In this document: positions 49,783-58,668 of the stretch, piece after piece
Position numbering within the stretch: the first letter of the stretch is position 1
Layout: every line of letters begins with the position of its first letter
DNA from: Xanthomonas floridensis
GTDB lineage: Bacteria; Pseudomonadota; Gammaproteobacteria; Xanthomonadales; Xanthomonadaceae
Direction of reading: 5' to 3'
DNA: 64,000 bases
NCBI RefSeq assembly: GCF_001642575.1
Contig: NZ_LXNG01000012.1
Location: forward strand, 248,001 to 312,000
The notes under the pieces: model-generated
Database searches by the model: none
What the model saw: the letters and a program-made list of their open reading frames with translations, nothing else
Told to the model about the DNA's origin: nothing
Translations under genes and position numbers: made by a program

Positions 49783-49816
49783 AAGCCCCTGGCCTTGTGC
49801 CGGGGGCTTTTTTTTG
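49783..49816 (+). terminator. Intrinsic terminator after tRNA-Asp copy 2
   Basis: AAGCCCC..GGGGGCTT with an 11-12-base loop and a run of nine T, stronger than the copy 1 hairpin. Confidence 0.88.
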
Positions 49817-50051
49817 GGCTGTTTGAGATTGTCCGACCAGTGGATCGCGCATTGGCCTTGGGTGGCCGCAGCTCGGGTCGGGCGCTGTGGCCGCCGGACG
49901 CCATGATGACCGTATCGCGGCGCGTGCCGCCGTTGCCGTTACGCGGCCCCACCTTTACTGCATCTTGGCCCGGGGCTGGCTGGCGTTGGGCTGGGTGCTT
50001 GGCGTCAGGCGGGTTACACTGCGCGGCTCGCCCACAGGCCGTGATTTGCCA

Positions 50052-52022
50052 ATGCTGCAGAAACTTCGCGACAAGACGTCAGGCTGGATCGCTACCGCCA
50101 TCCTGGGGTTGCTGATGATTCCGTTCCTGTTCGTCATCGACAACAGCTACCTGGGCGGCATTGGCGCCAATAACGTCGCCAAGGTGCAGGCGCCACCGAC
50201 CTGGTGGAAGTCTGCGCCGACGTGGTGGCCGGTCTCGCTGCTGTGGCAGCACCATGAAATCAGCACGCAGGATTTCCGCACGCGTTTCGAACAGGCGCGG
50301 ATGCAGGAACGTCAGCGTCAGGGTGAAAACTTCGACCCGCGCACCTTCGAATCCCGCGAAAACAAGCTGCAGGTGCTCGACCAGCTGGTAGACGAGCAAG
50401 TCGTGCGGCTTGGTGCGGAAGATGCCGGCATCGTGATCGGCGATGCGACGGTGCGCGATTACATCACCAACATCCAGGCGTTCCAGGTCGATGGCAAGTT
50501 CAGCCCGGATCAGTACCGCGCCGCCCTGGCGCAAGGCACGCCGCCGCGCACGCCTGCGCAGTTCGATGCATTGGTGCGCGACAGCCTGCAGCAATCGGTG
50601 ATTCCGCAGGCCGTGGCCGAATCGGGTTTTGCAACCAAGACCGAGTTTGAGCGTCTGCTCAAGCTGATGGGCGAAACGCGTGACGTGGAGCTGGCGATGT
50701 TGCCGGCGCCGGCGGCCGACACTGCCCCGGTCAGCGATGCGCAGATCAAGCAGTGGTATGACGCGCACACGCAGGATTTCCGTCAGCCGGAGACGGTGAG
50801 CATCGAATACGTGGAGCTCAACGCCGCCACGATGCCGCCGGCCACGGCAGCCGATGAAGCCACGCTGCGCAAGCGCTACGAAGAAGAGAAGGCGCGCTTT
50901 GTCGAGCCGGATCAGCGGCTGGCGTCGCACATCCTGATCACTGCCGGCAGCGATGCTGCTGCGCAGAAGGCCGCAGAAGCGAAGGCTGCCAAGCTGGCCG
51001 CCGATGCCAAGCAGCCGGGCGCCGACTTCGCCGCGTTGGCCAAGGCCAACTCGCAGGATCCGGGCTCCAAGGATGCCGGTGGCGATCTGGGCTGGGTCGA
51101 GAAGGGCACGATGGTCAAGCCGTTCGAAGATGCCCTGTTCTCGATGAAGGCGGGCGACGTGGTCGGGCCGATCAAGAGCGAATTCGGCTATCACGTGATC
51201 CAGCTGCGCGAGGTCAAGGGCGGGCAGGGCAAGTCGTTTGAGCAGGTCCGCGACCAGCTTGCGGCCGAGCAGCTCAAGGCCGATGCGGACAAGGCATTTG
51301 CAGATGTCAGCGGCAAGCTGGTGGATCAGATCTACAAGAACCCCACCGCCCTGGAGCCGGCTGCAAAGCAGGTCGGTTTGCCGGTTCAGACCCTGGGCCC
51401 GTTCTCGCGGACCACTGCCAGCGGTATTGCCGCCAATCCGGCGGTGCTGCGCTCGGCATTTTCCGAAACGCTGGTGCAGGACGGGACGGTGAGCGATCCG
51501 ATCACCATCGCGCCCAACCACAGCGTGGTGTTGCGCGTGACCAACCACACCGCCGAACAGGCGTTGCCGCTGGACAAGGTGCGCGACAAGGTGATCGCCG
51601 CCGTGCATGCGGATCGCACCGAGAAGGCCGCTGCCGCCGCTGCAGACGCATTGCTGGCCCGCGTGCAGAAGGGCGAAACGCTGCAGGCGCTGGCGGAGAG
51701 CGAGAAGCTGCAGCTGCAGCCGATCCCGGGCCTGCCGCGTACCGCGCCGATCCCCACGCCGGCTGCAAATCGCGCAATTTTCAGCGCTCCTCGCCCGAGC
51801 GAGGGCAAGCCATCGGTCGGCAAGGTGGAGCTGGATGGCGGGCGCTTTGCGGTGTTCGTCATCAGCAAGGCCACGCCGGGCGACTTGAAGCAGATGCCGG
51901 CCGAGCAGCAGACGATGCTGCGCGAGCAGCTGAGCCAGATCGACGGAAACAACGCGGCGCAGGCCTACGTCAAGGAAATGCGCAAGCGGTACAAGATCCA
52001 GATCGAAGAAGCGCAGCTGTAA
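50052..52022 (+). CDS. ppiD: Periplasmic folding chaperone PpiD (SurA N-domain and parvulin type)
   Basis: A 656-residue membrane-anchored chaperone at the Sec exit. One N-terminal membrane helix ('ATAILGLLMIPFLFVI'), a SurA-like N-domain with 'QFDALVRDSLQQSVIPQA', and one parvulin domain at about 300-395 ('DPGSKDAGGDLGWVEKG', 'IKSEFGYHVIQLREV'). The ATG at 50052 puts the membrane helix at residues 12-30. The gene follows hupB in the conserved order. A long palindrome closes it. Confidence 0.94.
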   Translation: MLQKLRDKTSGWIATAILGLLMIPFLFVIDNSYLGGIGANNVAKVQAPPTWWKSAPTWWPVSLLWQHHEISTQDFRTRFEQARMQERQRQGENFDPRTFESRENKLQVLDQLVDEQVVRLGAEDAGIVIGDATVRDYITNIQAFQVDGKFSPDQYRAALAQGTPPRTPAQFDALVRDSLQQSVIPQAVAESGFATKTEFERLLKLMGETRDVELAMLPAPAADTAPVSDAQIKQWYDAHTQDFRQPETVSIEYVELNAATMPPATAADEATLRKRYEEEKARFVEPDQRLASHILITAGSDAAAQKAAEAKAAKLAADAKQPGADFAALAKANSQDPGSKDAGGDLGWVEKGTMVKPFEDALFSMKAGDVVGPIKSEFGYHVIQLREVKGGQGKSFEQVRDQLAAEQLKADADKAFADVSGKLVDQIYKNPTALEPAAKQVGLPVQTLGPFSRTTASGIAANPAVLRSAFSETLVQDGTVSDPITIAPNHSVVLRVTNHTAEQALPLDKVRDKVIAAVHADRTEKAAAAAADALLARVQKGETLQALAESEKLQLQPIPGLPRTAPIPTPAANRAIFSAPRPSEGKPSVGKVELDGGRFAVFVISKATPGDLKQMPAEQQTMLREQLSQIDGNNAAQAYVKEMRKRYKIQIEEAQL

Positions 52023-52043
52023 CGGCGTACTGTTGCGTGGTGT

Positions 52044-52077
52044 CATGAAACAGCCCGGGTAACCGGGCTGTTTCATG
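52044..52077 (+). terminator. Palindromic terminator after ppiD
   Basis: CATGAAACAGCCCGG, loop GTAA, CCGGGCTGTTTCATG: a perfect 15-base stem with a TTT inside the right arm. Confidence 0.85.
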
Positions 52078-52853
52078 CCCGGCATCTGCGCGACGCAGTT
52101 GGGCTTGGGCGTGAGCTGAAACGCGCAGGTGTAGAAGAGGCTGGCGCCACGAATGCGCAGGGCTTGGTAGAGCGCATCCGCTTGGGGTGTGGATGTGCGC
52201 GGGTCCGGTGGCTTGGTTCGCTAACGTTGTCTGGCTGTCTGGCTGTCTGGCTGTCTGGTTTGGCCAGGGCTCAATGCGCAGCGCTTGTCACAGTGCTCCA
52301 GCGGGCGGTGAGGGCATTGCCGTCGGCCCTGTCGCGATCACTCTGCCGACGCGGCCATCGCGCTCGACCTGCAGACCGGCAGGGCCTCGGGATTGCCCGC
52401 CTAGGCACCTTAAGCGGAGGCTTGCCTCGCCGCGACGGCAAGGCCGACGCATTGCCTGGGTGGCTGTTCGAGTGAGGGTGCTAGCGATTGCGCCGTCATG
52501 TGCTGGGCGTTCGCGCATCAACGGCGACGTGCGGGGATTCAAGCCCGTGGTAGGAATGTGAGTCACCCGGATCGTCGGGATTCAGCACGTTGAGGCTCTC
52601 GCGAGTGCATCCCAGGGCAGCGCTGCAGCGAAGATCCTGCAGAGTTCAATGGCTCAAGTGGCAGCCGCCGTCTTCGCGCCCGGTACGCGCTGTCAAACGT
52701 GAAACGATGTCATCGTGCAAGTGCGTCATCGCACGCTTGATGGAGCGCATGCGCCGTCAGTAGGCGCCGGCATCACTGGGTCGGCTGGGCTTCACCGACA
52801 TTCGCGACCAACGTCTGCACTTCAAGACCCCATCAGTAACGAAGGGGGCTATA
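52078..52853. other. Non-coding region between ppiD and the MltD-like gene
   Basis: 776 bases. It contains four octamers (52229-52260). Short frames across this stretch (for example 52164-52475 on the plus strand and 52288-52566 on the minus strand) have no ribosome site and no recognisable motif, so I leave them unannotated. It may be gene debris. Confidence 0.6.
52229..52260. repeat. Octamer tandem repeat, GTCTGGCT x4
   Basis: Three perfect GTCTGGCT units and a fourth GTCTGGTT. The period of eight would shift the reading frame if a gene covered it, but none is evident. Confidence 0.9.
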
Positions 52854-54041
52854 TCAGGGCGTATCGTTGAACGACAGCACCATCCCCGGCTTGAGGACGG
52901 CGCGCTTGTCCAGGCCATTGCTGGCGAGCAGAGTGGCGACCGTGATGCCGTAGCGGCGTGCGATGGCCCAGGCCGATTCGCCATTGCGGACGGTGTGGGT
53001 CCTTGCAGGCGCATTGGAGGATTTGGCCGTCGCGACACTGGCCACTGTTGCTACAGCTGCGCTGGTGCCGGAGTCCATATCGGTCGTCGGGGACGCAGTG
53101 GCGACAACGGCACCGTTGGACCCAGGCTGCGCCGGTGCAACGGGTGCAAGCACGTGCACACCCTTGGGCGCGGCACGTGCGCTTGCCACGGCGGGATTGA
53201 GGCGCGCCAGCAGCTGCGGTTCGATCGCGCGTTGCCCGGCCCAGGCGTTGAGGCTGGTACCGGCAGGCAGCGCATGTTCGGTCAGGACCGGAACCTGGCG
53301 GTCCAGGGACGTCAACAGATTGCCCTGCTGCTGCGCATGATCGAGGACGCAGGCCAGCGCGTGCAGTTTTTCGACGTAGTCGTAGGTGACCTTGGACATG
53401 CCCGGCAATTCAGATGGACGCGCATTCTGGGCATTCATTCCGGCGCTGCGCATTGCCTGCAACACCCGGTACTCACCGGCGTTGTAGGCCATCAGTGCCA
53501 GGCGCCAGTCGCCGCCGAACATGCCGTACAGCGTCTTGAGGTAGCGCACCGCCGCCGTGGTGGAATCCACCGCCGACAGGCGGCCGTCGTACTGCGCGCC
53601 GACCGGAACATGGTGGTTGCGGGCTGTGGTGGCGATGAATTGCCAGAGTCCGGCCGGGCCGCTGCCATTGCGCGCGCCAGGGCGGTAGCCACTTTCGACG
53701 AACGGGATCAGCGCAAATTCGGTAGGCATGTCGGCGGCACGCAGCTCGTCGACGACATAGCCGAACAACGGCAGGACATCCTGTGCGTCGTCGGCCAAAC
53801 GCGCGGGCGCACGTGAGAAATGCTGTTCCCAACGGGTGTCGCTATGTTCGCTGTCGCAGCCCGGATCGGCGCGGCCTTCCAGAAACGACGAAAAGATCTC
53901 GCGCCCATTCCGCATGCTGGGCGCGCTGGTCGAGGTGGAGGAGCTTTGCGCGGATGTCGGGCGACCGGCATCGGTGGACGCTGCAGCCGCCGGCGCGATG
54001 GCCGCGCAAGCGGCCAGCACTGCCAAAACAAGGCGCCTCAT
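52854..54041 (-). CDS. Membrane-bound lytic transglycosylase D-like protein with C-terminal LysM
   Basis: A 395-residue periplasmic peptidoglycan-cleaving enzyme. The signal peptide ends near 'APAAAAS'. The SLT domain has the catalytic Glu116 in 'ALIPFVESGYRPGA', then 'GPAGLWQFIATTARNHHV' and 'LMAYNAGEYRVLQA'. One LysM domain closes the protein (about 345-392). E. coli MltD has two or more LysM domains and about 452 residues, so this is a shorter form. The ATG overlaps the stop of gloB by four bases, so the two are cotranscribed. Confidence 0.92.
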   Translation of the reverse strand: MRRLVLAVLAACAAIAPAAAASTDAGRPTSAQSSSTSTSAPSMRNGREIFSSFLEGRADPGCDSEHSDTRWEQHFSRAPARLADDAQDVLPLFGYVVDELRAADMPTEFALIPFVESGYRPGARNGSGPAGLWQFIATTARNHHVPVGAQYDGRLSAVDSTTAAVRYLKTLYGMFGGDWRLALMAYNAGEYRVLQAMRSAGMNAQNARPSELPGMSKVTYDYVEKLHALACVLDHAQQQGNLLTSLDRQVPVLTEHALPAGTSLNAWAGQRAIEPQLLARLNPAVASARAAPKGVHVLAPVAPAQPGSNGAVVATASPTTDMDSGTSAAVATVASVATAKSSNAPARTHTVRNGESAWAIARRYGITVATLLASNGLDKRAVLKPGMVLSFNDTP

Positions 54042-54805
54042 GCGCGAAATTCGTCTTTCCAGCGCCGAAGTTCGGCGAAAACGTCTACTTCAGAGGAAAC
54101 TGCGCCGCCTGCGCGTGGTACTACCGCGGAGCGGATTTCAGAACTGCTGGTACGTAAGAACGGATTGGTGGCCAGTTCACTCTTGAGCGAAATCGGCAGG
54201 GTAGGACGGGCTGCTTGACGCATGGCCTGGGCTTCCTGTTGACGGCGCTGCAAGGCAGCGTTGGTGGGATCGACATGCAGCGCAAAGGCCGCGTTGGCCA
54301 GGGTGTATTCATGGCCACAACACACAAGCGTTTCGCCGGGCAATCGGGCCAGGCGCTGCAACGAGTCGAACATCTGCGGAGCGGTACCTTCGAACATGCG
54401 TCCACAGCCTAGGCTGAACAGGGTATCACCACTGAACAGATGGCTGTCGGTCACGAAGGCGATATGGCTGCGGGTGTGGCCCGGAACCTCCAGCACCTCA
54501 AATGCAGTTTCGAGCAGACGTAACCGCTCGCCCTGGCCCACCTGGCGGGCGGTTGCAGGAATGCGCTCGTCGGCGGGCCCGAACAGCTCCAGCTGCGGCC
54601 AATGCGCCTGCAGCGCCGCCACGCCACCGATATGGTCGGCATGGTGGTGGGTCAACAAGACGGCGCTGGGAACCCATCCATCGCGTTCTGCGGCGGCAAT
54701 CACCGGCTCGGCATGCCCCGGATCGACCACAACGGCGCGGCCATCGGCGGCGACCAATGCCCAGATGTAGTTGTCGTCGAATGCGGGCAGGGCGATCAGT
54801 CGCAT
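54038..54805 (-). CDS. gloB: Hydroxyacylglutathione hydrolase (glyoxalase II)
   Basis: Hydrolyses S-lactoylglutathione to lactate and glutathione. The 255 residues match the family. The binuclear metal motif is 'THHHADH' (52-58); 'PGHTRSHIAF', 'FSGDTLFSLGCGRMFEG' and 'CGHEYTLANAAFA' are typical. It is divergent from the methyltransferase gene by 12 bases; gloB-methyltransferase-rnhA-dnaQ clustering is common in gammaproteobacteria. Confidence 0.96.
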   Translation of the reverse strand: MRLIALPAFDDNYIWALVAADGRAVVVDPGHAEPVIAAAERDGWVPSAVLLTHHHADHIGGVAALQAHWPQLELFGPADERIPATARQVGQGERLRLLETAFEVLEVPGHTRSHIAFVTDSHLFSGDTLFSLGCGRMFEGTAPQMFDSLQRLARLPGETLVCCGHEYTLANAAFALHVDPTNAALQRRQQEAQAMRQAARPTLPISLKSELATNPFLRTSSSEIRSAVVPRAGGAVSSEVDVFAELRRWKDEFRA

Positions 54806-54817
54806 AGAATTGGGACC

Positions 54818-55474
54818 ATGCCTGCCACGCCATTCTCCCGTCAAGCTGGTGTCTCAACCTGGTTTGATACGGGGGCGGGGCGCAGCCTGCTGCAACTGGA
54901 GCGCCGACTGGCGTTGGAGGCGCTGCAGGTGCGTCCCTCCCAACCTTGGCTGTGGGTTACGCCCAGCGGCGATCTGCCGCCGCGCGAGGGCTTGCAGGGC
55001 CGCGGCCTGCGCCTGTTTCGCAATGCCGGACGTTTTGCCGGCGATGCCCGCTGTGCGATGCCGTTTCCGCTACCGACCGAGAGCCTGCAGGCCATCGTGG
55101 TGCAGCATGCCGTGGTTGGCGGGGCGGCGGATTTTCTGGCCGAGTGCGAGCGCCTGTTGATGCCGGGTGGCCGACTGTGGCTGTTCACGCTCAATCCGTT
55201 GAGCCCTTATCGCTTCCATTGGGCGCGCCGCGGCCCGGTGGCGCTACGCCCGGATCGCTGGCGGGTGCTCGCGCAGCGCGCCGGCCTGCAGACCGTGGAG
55301 ACGGAGCGCTACCTTGGGCCGGTCTGGCGTGTCGGGCGTGGCTCGTCCGATCCCGGTCGCGCGCCCTGGCGCGCGGTGTATCTGCTCGAAGTGGAAAAGC
55401 GCGCCTCCGCACCGATCGCGCCGACCCCGATTGCGCTGCCGTCGCGCTGGCCGCAGCCGGTGGCCACGATTTGA
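54818..55474 (+). CDS. Class I SAM-dependent methyltransferase-like protein
   Basis: A 218-residue protein in the gloB-rnhA gap, where E. coli has yafS. The region 'AIVVQHAVVGGAADFLAECERLLMPGG' resembles the post-motif part of a methyltransferase fold, and 'LWLFTLNPLSPYRFHWARRG' fits the YafS family. The glycine-rich SAM motif is poorly kept, so the activity is uncertain. The start is ATG 54818, only 12 bases from the divergent gloB start. Confidence 0.82.
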   Translation: MPATPFSRQAGVSTWFDTGAGRSLLQLERRLALEALQVRPSQPWLWVTPSGDLPPREGLQGRGLRLFRNAGRFAGDARCAMPFPLPTESLQAIVVQHAVVGGAADFLAECERLLMPGGRLWLFTLNPLSPYRFHWARRGPVALRPDRWRVLAQRAGLQTVETERYLGPVWRVGRGSSDPGRAPWRAVYLLEVEKRASAPIAPTPIALPSRWPQPVATI

Positions 55475-55504
55475 CCCCTAGTCACGTTGCAACCCTGGAA
55501 ACTG

Positions 55505-55957
55505 ATGAAATCAATTGAAGTGCATACCGACGGCTCCTGCCTCGGCAATCCCGGTCCGGGCGGTTGGGCGGCGCTGCTGCGCTACAACGGCCGCGAGAAG
55601 GAACTGGCCGGTGGCGAAGCGGTGTCCACCAACAACCGCATGGAGCTGATGGCCGCGATCATGGCGCTGGAAACGCTGACCGAGCCGTGCCAGATCGTGC
55701 TGCATACCGACTCGCAATACGTGCGACAGGGCATCACGGAGTGGATGTCCGGCTGGGTGCGACGTGGATGGAAGACTGCGGGCGGTGATCCGGTCAAGAA
55801 CCGCGAACTGTGGGAGCGGCTGCATGCGGCCACGCAGCGGCACAGCATCGATTGGCGCTGGGTGAAGGGCCACAATGGCGACCCGGACAACGAACGCGTC
55901 GACGTGCTCGCCCGCAATCAGGCCATTGCCCAGCGCAGTGGTAGCGCAACCGCGTAA
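55505..55957 (+). CDS. rnhA: Ribonuclease HI
   Basis: Cleaves RNA in RNA-DNA hybrids. The 150 residues have all catalytic acids: Asp9 ('[11 protein letters not shown]'), Glu47 ('NRMELMAAI'), Asp69 ('LHTDSQYV') and the Asp in 'NERVDVLAR', plus the flexible His in 'GHNGDPDN'. It lies nine bases before dnaQ on the same strand, as in E. coli, but there the two genes are divergent. Confidence 0.97.
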   Translation: MKSIEVHTDGSCLGNPGPGGWAALLRYNGREKELAGGEAVSTNNRMELMAAIMALETLTEPCQIVLHTDSQYVRQGITEWMSGWVRRGWKTAGGDPVKNRELWERLHAATQRHSIDWRWVKGHNGDPDNERVDVLARNQAIAQRSGSATA

Positions 55958-55966
55958 GAGGATTCA

Positions 55967-56701
55967 ATGCGTCAGATCATTCTCGATACAGAAACCACCG
56001 GCCTGGAATGGCGCAAGGGTAACCGCGTCGTGGAAATCGGTGCGGTGGAGCTGCTGGAGCGGCGCCCGAGCGGCAACAATTTCCATCGCTACCTGAAACC
56101 CGATTGCGACTTCGAACCCGGCGCGCAGGAGGTAACCGGGCTGACCCTGGAATTTTTGGCCGACAAGCCGCTGTTTGCCGATGTGGTGGAGGAATTTCTC
56201 GCCTATATCGACGGCGCGGAGCTGATCATCCACAACGCCGCGTTCGATCTGGGCTTCCTGGACAACGAGCTATTGCTGCTGGGCGACAACTACGGCCGTA
56301 TCATCGATCGCGCCACCGTGGTGGATACCCTGATGATTGCGCGCGAGCGTTATCCGGGGCAGCGCAACTCGCTGGATGCCTTGTGCAAGCGGCTGGGCGT
56401 AGACAACTCGCACCGCCAGTTGCACGGCGCCTTGCTCGATGCGCAGATCCTGGCCGATGTATATATCGCGCTGACCTCCGGGCAGGAAGAGATCGGCTTT
56501 GCCAGCGCCGATGCCGGCCAGCATGCCAGCGATGGTGGCAATGCGATCACCTTCGACCCGGCGTTGCTGTTGCCGCGCCCGCGCGTGGCGGTGACTGCCT
56601 CCGAAACGCAGGCACATGAGGCGCGTCTGGCGCAGCTGCGCAAGAAGGCCGGGCGTGCGCTATGGGATCCGCCGGTCGAAGAGGTTGCGGTCGCCGGCTA
56701 G
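55967..56701 (+). CDS. dnaQ: DNA polymerase III epsilon subunit (proofreading exonuclease)
   Basis: A 244-residue 3'-5' exonuclease of the replicase core. Exo I is 'ILDTETTGLEW' (Asp7, Glu9), Exo II 'HNAAFDLGFLDNE', and Exo III 'HGALLDAQILADVY'. The C-terminal tail that binds the alpha subunit follows a disordered Gly/Asp stretch. It is cotranscribed with rnhA by spacing. Confidence 0.96.
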   Translation: MRQIILDTETTGLEWRKGNRVVEIGAVELLERRPSGNNFHRYLKPDCDFEPGAQEVTGLTLEFLADKPLFADVVEEFLAYIDGAELIIHNAAFDLGFLDNELLLLGDNYGRIIDRATVVDTLMIARERYPGQRNSLDALCKRLGVDNSHRQLHGALLDAQILADVYIALTSGQEEIGFASADAGQHASDGGNAITFDPALLLPRPRVAVTASETQAHEARLAQLRKKAGRALWDPPVEEVAVAG

Positions 56702-56834
56702 GCGACGATAGGCAATGGGCGCGTGGCGGGCGATGTCATCAGGCGTGGCTCGCCCAGCCGCTCGCGTCGCGCTCCGCGCGGATCACGATGCAAAGCGGCT
56801 GTTGTTGAAGTGTCTCATCAGCGCGAGGCACGCC

Positions 56835-57539
56835 TCAGTAGCTGCGCACCAGAATGGCGGTGATGTTGTCCGAGCCGCCGCCATCCAGCGCTGCGGCAAC
56901 CAGGCATTCCACACACTCCTGCGCGCTGCAATCGGCCTGCGACAGCGTTGCCGCGATGGCGGCGTCGTCCACTTCCTCGGTCAGCCCGTCGCTGCACAGC
57001 AACAGTTGCATGCCGGATTTGAGTTCGCCCTGCATGGTGGCGACGTTGAGATGCGCCGGGTCGGTCACGCCCAACGCCTGGGTCACCACGTTGCGATGTG
57101 GATGCGCACGCGCCTGCTCGCTGGTGAGCGTGCCCTGGGCGATGAGTTCCTGCACATAACTGTGGTCCTGGCTCAGCTGGGCCAGGCGTCCGTCGCGCCA
57201 GAGATACGCGCGGCTGTCGCCGACCCAGGCCACTTCGAAGCGCTGGCCCAGCACGCGTGCGGCGACCACGGTGGTGCCCATCGGCAAGGTGTCGTTGCAG
57301 CGGCGCGAGGTCTTGATGATTTCCTCGTCGGCAATGCGGATGGCCTGCGCCAGCAGCGTGCCGGCGCGCACTTCGCGCACGATGGTTTCGCGTGCCAGTG
57401 CGCTGGCGACCTCGCCGCAGGCGTGCCCCCCCATGCCATCTGCCACCAGCCACAACCCCAGTTCGCTGTCGCCGTAGTAGGTGTCCTCGTTGAGGTCACG
57501 GCGCAGGCCAACGTGGGTAAGGTGTCCGAATTCGAGCAT
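56835..57539 (-). CDS. PP2C family serine/threonine protein phosphatase
   Basis: A 234-residue soluble metal-dependent phosphatase. All metal-binding motifs are present: 'RRDLNEDTYYG', 'VADGMGGHACGE', 'WVGDSRAYLW', 'LCSDGLTEEV' and 'GGSDNITAILV'. The ATG at 57539 starts right at the first beta-strand. No Hanks-type kinase gene is adjacent, so its target is unknown; relatives also work in type VI secretion control, but no such genes are in this window. Confidence 0.93.
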   Translation of the reverse strand: MLEFGHLTHVGLRRDLNEDTYYGDSELGLWLVADGMGGHACGEVASALARETIVREVRAGTLLAQAIRIADEEIIKTSRRCNDTLPMGTTVVAARVLGQRFEVAWVGDSRAYLWRDGRLAQLSQDHSYVQELIAQGTLTSEQARAHPHRNVVTQALGVTDPAHLNVATMQGELKSGMQLLLCSDGLTEEVDDAAIAATLSQADCSAQECVECLVAAALDGGGSDNITAILVRSY

Positions 57540-57677
57540 GGGGCCGGTTCGCCAGGGAGAAGGTGCGCCACCATCATCGCGGCCCGACCGGCCAGCAGCA
57601 ACACGCGGCCGGCGAACGGCGCAGTGCCGGTTCACGCCCGGTCGGTGAGAGTGCCACCTGGGGCCGGCCCGGTCCGC

Positions 57678-57706
57678 TTGTGGCCGGGGCCGTGTGCCCG
57701 TATGAT
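57678..57706 (+). promoter_or_regulatory. Promoter of tRNA-Ser
   Basis: TTGTGG (57678-57683), 17-base spacer, TATGAT (57701-57706). The tRNA begins 29 bases after the -10. Confidence 0.7.
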
Positions 57707-57735
57707 GCACGGCCCCAGGACACTGGGGACCATCT

Positions 57736-57826
57736 GGAGAGGTGGCAGAGCGGTTGAATGTACCTGACTCGAAATCAGGCAGGCGTTTATAGCGCCTCGG
57801 GGGTTCGAATCCCCCCCTCTCCGCCA
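57736..57826 (+). tRNA. tRNA-Ser (CGA)
   Basis: 91 bases with a long variable arm and encoded CCA. The acceptor arms are GGAGAGG and CCTCTCC; the anticodon arm CCTGA-CTCGAAA-TCAGG gives anticodon CGA. Confidence 0.96.
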
Positions 57827-57988
57827 GATTTGAGGCAAGCAGGTGTGCCAGTGCCGCGTGGGTTTCGCCGGCGGCATTGGGGGATGAGAAGCCCCGGGTT
57901 CGACAGGCAGCGCAGCTGTCTGCACGGCGAAGCCGCCCGCAGGGCGAAGGCACGTAGTGCCAAGTGAATCCCCCCTCTCCGCCAGATT
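57807..57988. repeat. Direct repeat of the tRNA-Ser 3' end (attachment-site-like)
   Basis: Bases 57807-57830 (tRNA-Ser 3' part plus four bases downstream) recur at 57966-57988, differing only by one C in a C run (7 versus 6). The 135 bases between carry no gene. This is the pattern left when an element integrated into a tRNA 3' end and was later lost. Confidence 0.65.
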
Positions 57989-57994
57989 CGCATC

Positions 57995-58019
57995 AGCCCC
58001 CGCAAGGGGGCTTTTGTTT
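57995..58019 (+). terminator. Intrinsic terminator after the tRNA-Ser region
   Basis: AGCCCCC, loop GCAA, GGGGGCT, then TTTGTTT. Confidence 0.85.
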
Positions 58020-58083
58020 ATGTGTGGCCATCGCTGCCTGCGGCGATGGCTACAATCCGCTCGATTCCCGTTGGAGGCCTGTC

Positions 58084-58488
58084 ATGTCCGAGATCCTGGT
58101 GCCCGTGTCCTTTGGTGAGCTGCTCGACAAGATCGCGATCCTGCAGATCAAGTCTGAGCGCATGAGCGATGCAGCCAAGCTGGCCAATGTGCGCAATGAG
58201 CTGTCTGCGCTGGAAACCAGCTGGATGGCGCACCCGGCCGCCGGCCACGACATCGTGCGTCTGCGCGCGGAGCTGAAGGCCGTCAACGAGCGGCTGTGGG
58301 TGATCGAGGACGACATCCGGCTCAAGGAGCAGGCGCAGACCTTCGATGACGCCTTCGTGCAGCTCGCGCGCAGCGTATATATCGAAAACGACGAGCGTGC
58401 GCGGATCAAGAAGCAGATCAACCTGGCGCTGGGCTCGTCGTACGTGGAAGAGAAGTCCTACCAGGACTATCGCGCCAGCAAGGCCTGA
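58084..58488 (+). CDS. DUF6165 family protein
   Basis: A 134-residue soluble, mainly helical protein beginning 'EILVPVSFGELLDKIAILQIK', a conserved opening of DUF6165. Function is unknown. Members are often found near lipopolysaccharide or glycosyltransferase genes, and here it lies next to a GT9 enzyme and kdkA, so a surface-glycan role is an inference. The ATG has a strong GGAGG ribosome site. A 10-base-stem hairpin lies just after it. Confidence 0.8.
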   Translation: MSEILVPVSFGELLDKIAILQIKSERMSDAAKLANVRNELSALETSWMAHPAAGHDIVRLRAELKAVNERLWVIEDDIRLKEQAQTFDDAFVQLARSVYIENDERARIKKQINLALGSSYVEEKSYQDYRASKA

Positions 58489-58502
58489 GCGCCTGGTCCG
58501 GC

Positions 58503-58532
58503 CGATCGCGCCGCCGTGGTTTGGCGCGATCG
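58503..58532 (+). terminator. Hairpin between the DUF6165 and GT9 genes
   Basis: CGATCGCGCC pairs perfectly with GGCGCGATCG around a ten-base loop. Lacks a T run; it may act on the plus-strand gene or on the convergent one. Confidence 0.5.
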
Positions 58533-58668
58533 ATCCAAGCAGAGGCCGATTGCCGCATGGCGCGGCGGCATGCCTGCCGCTGTGCTTCAGGGTGATTGCC
58601 AGCGTGCGCGCGGTGTCGGTGCGCAAAGTGGCAGGACGCAGGCATTGTCTGACGCGCAGCCTTGGCGC

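Noticed and set aside
52164-52475. A short secreted-looking protein over the octamer repeat
   Set aside because: The hydrophobic part is produced by the repeat itself; there is no ribosome site and no recognisable domain.
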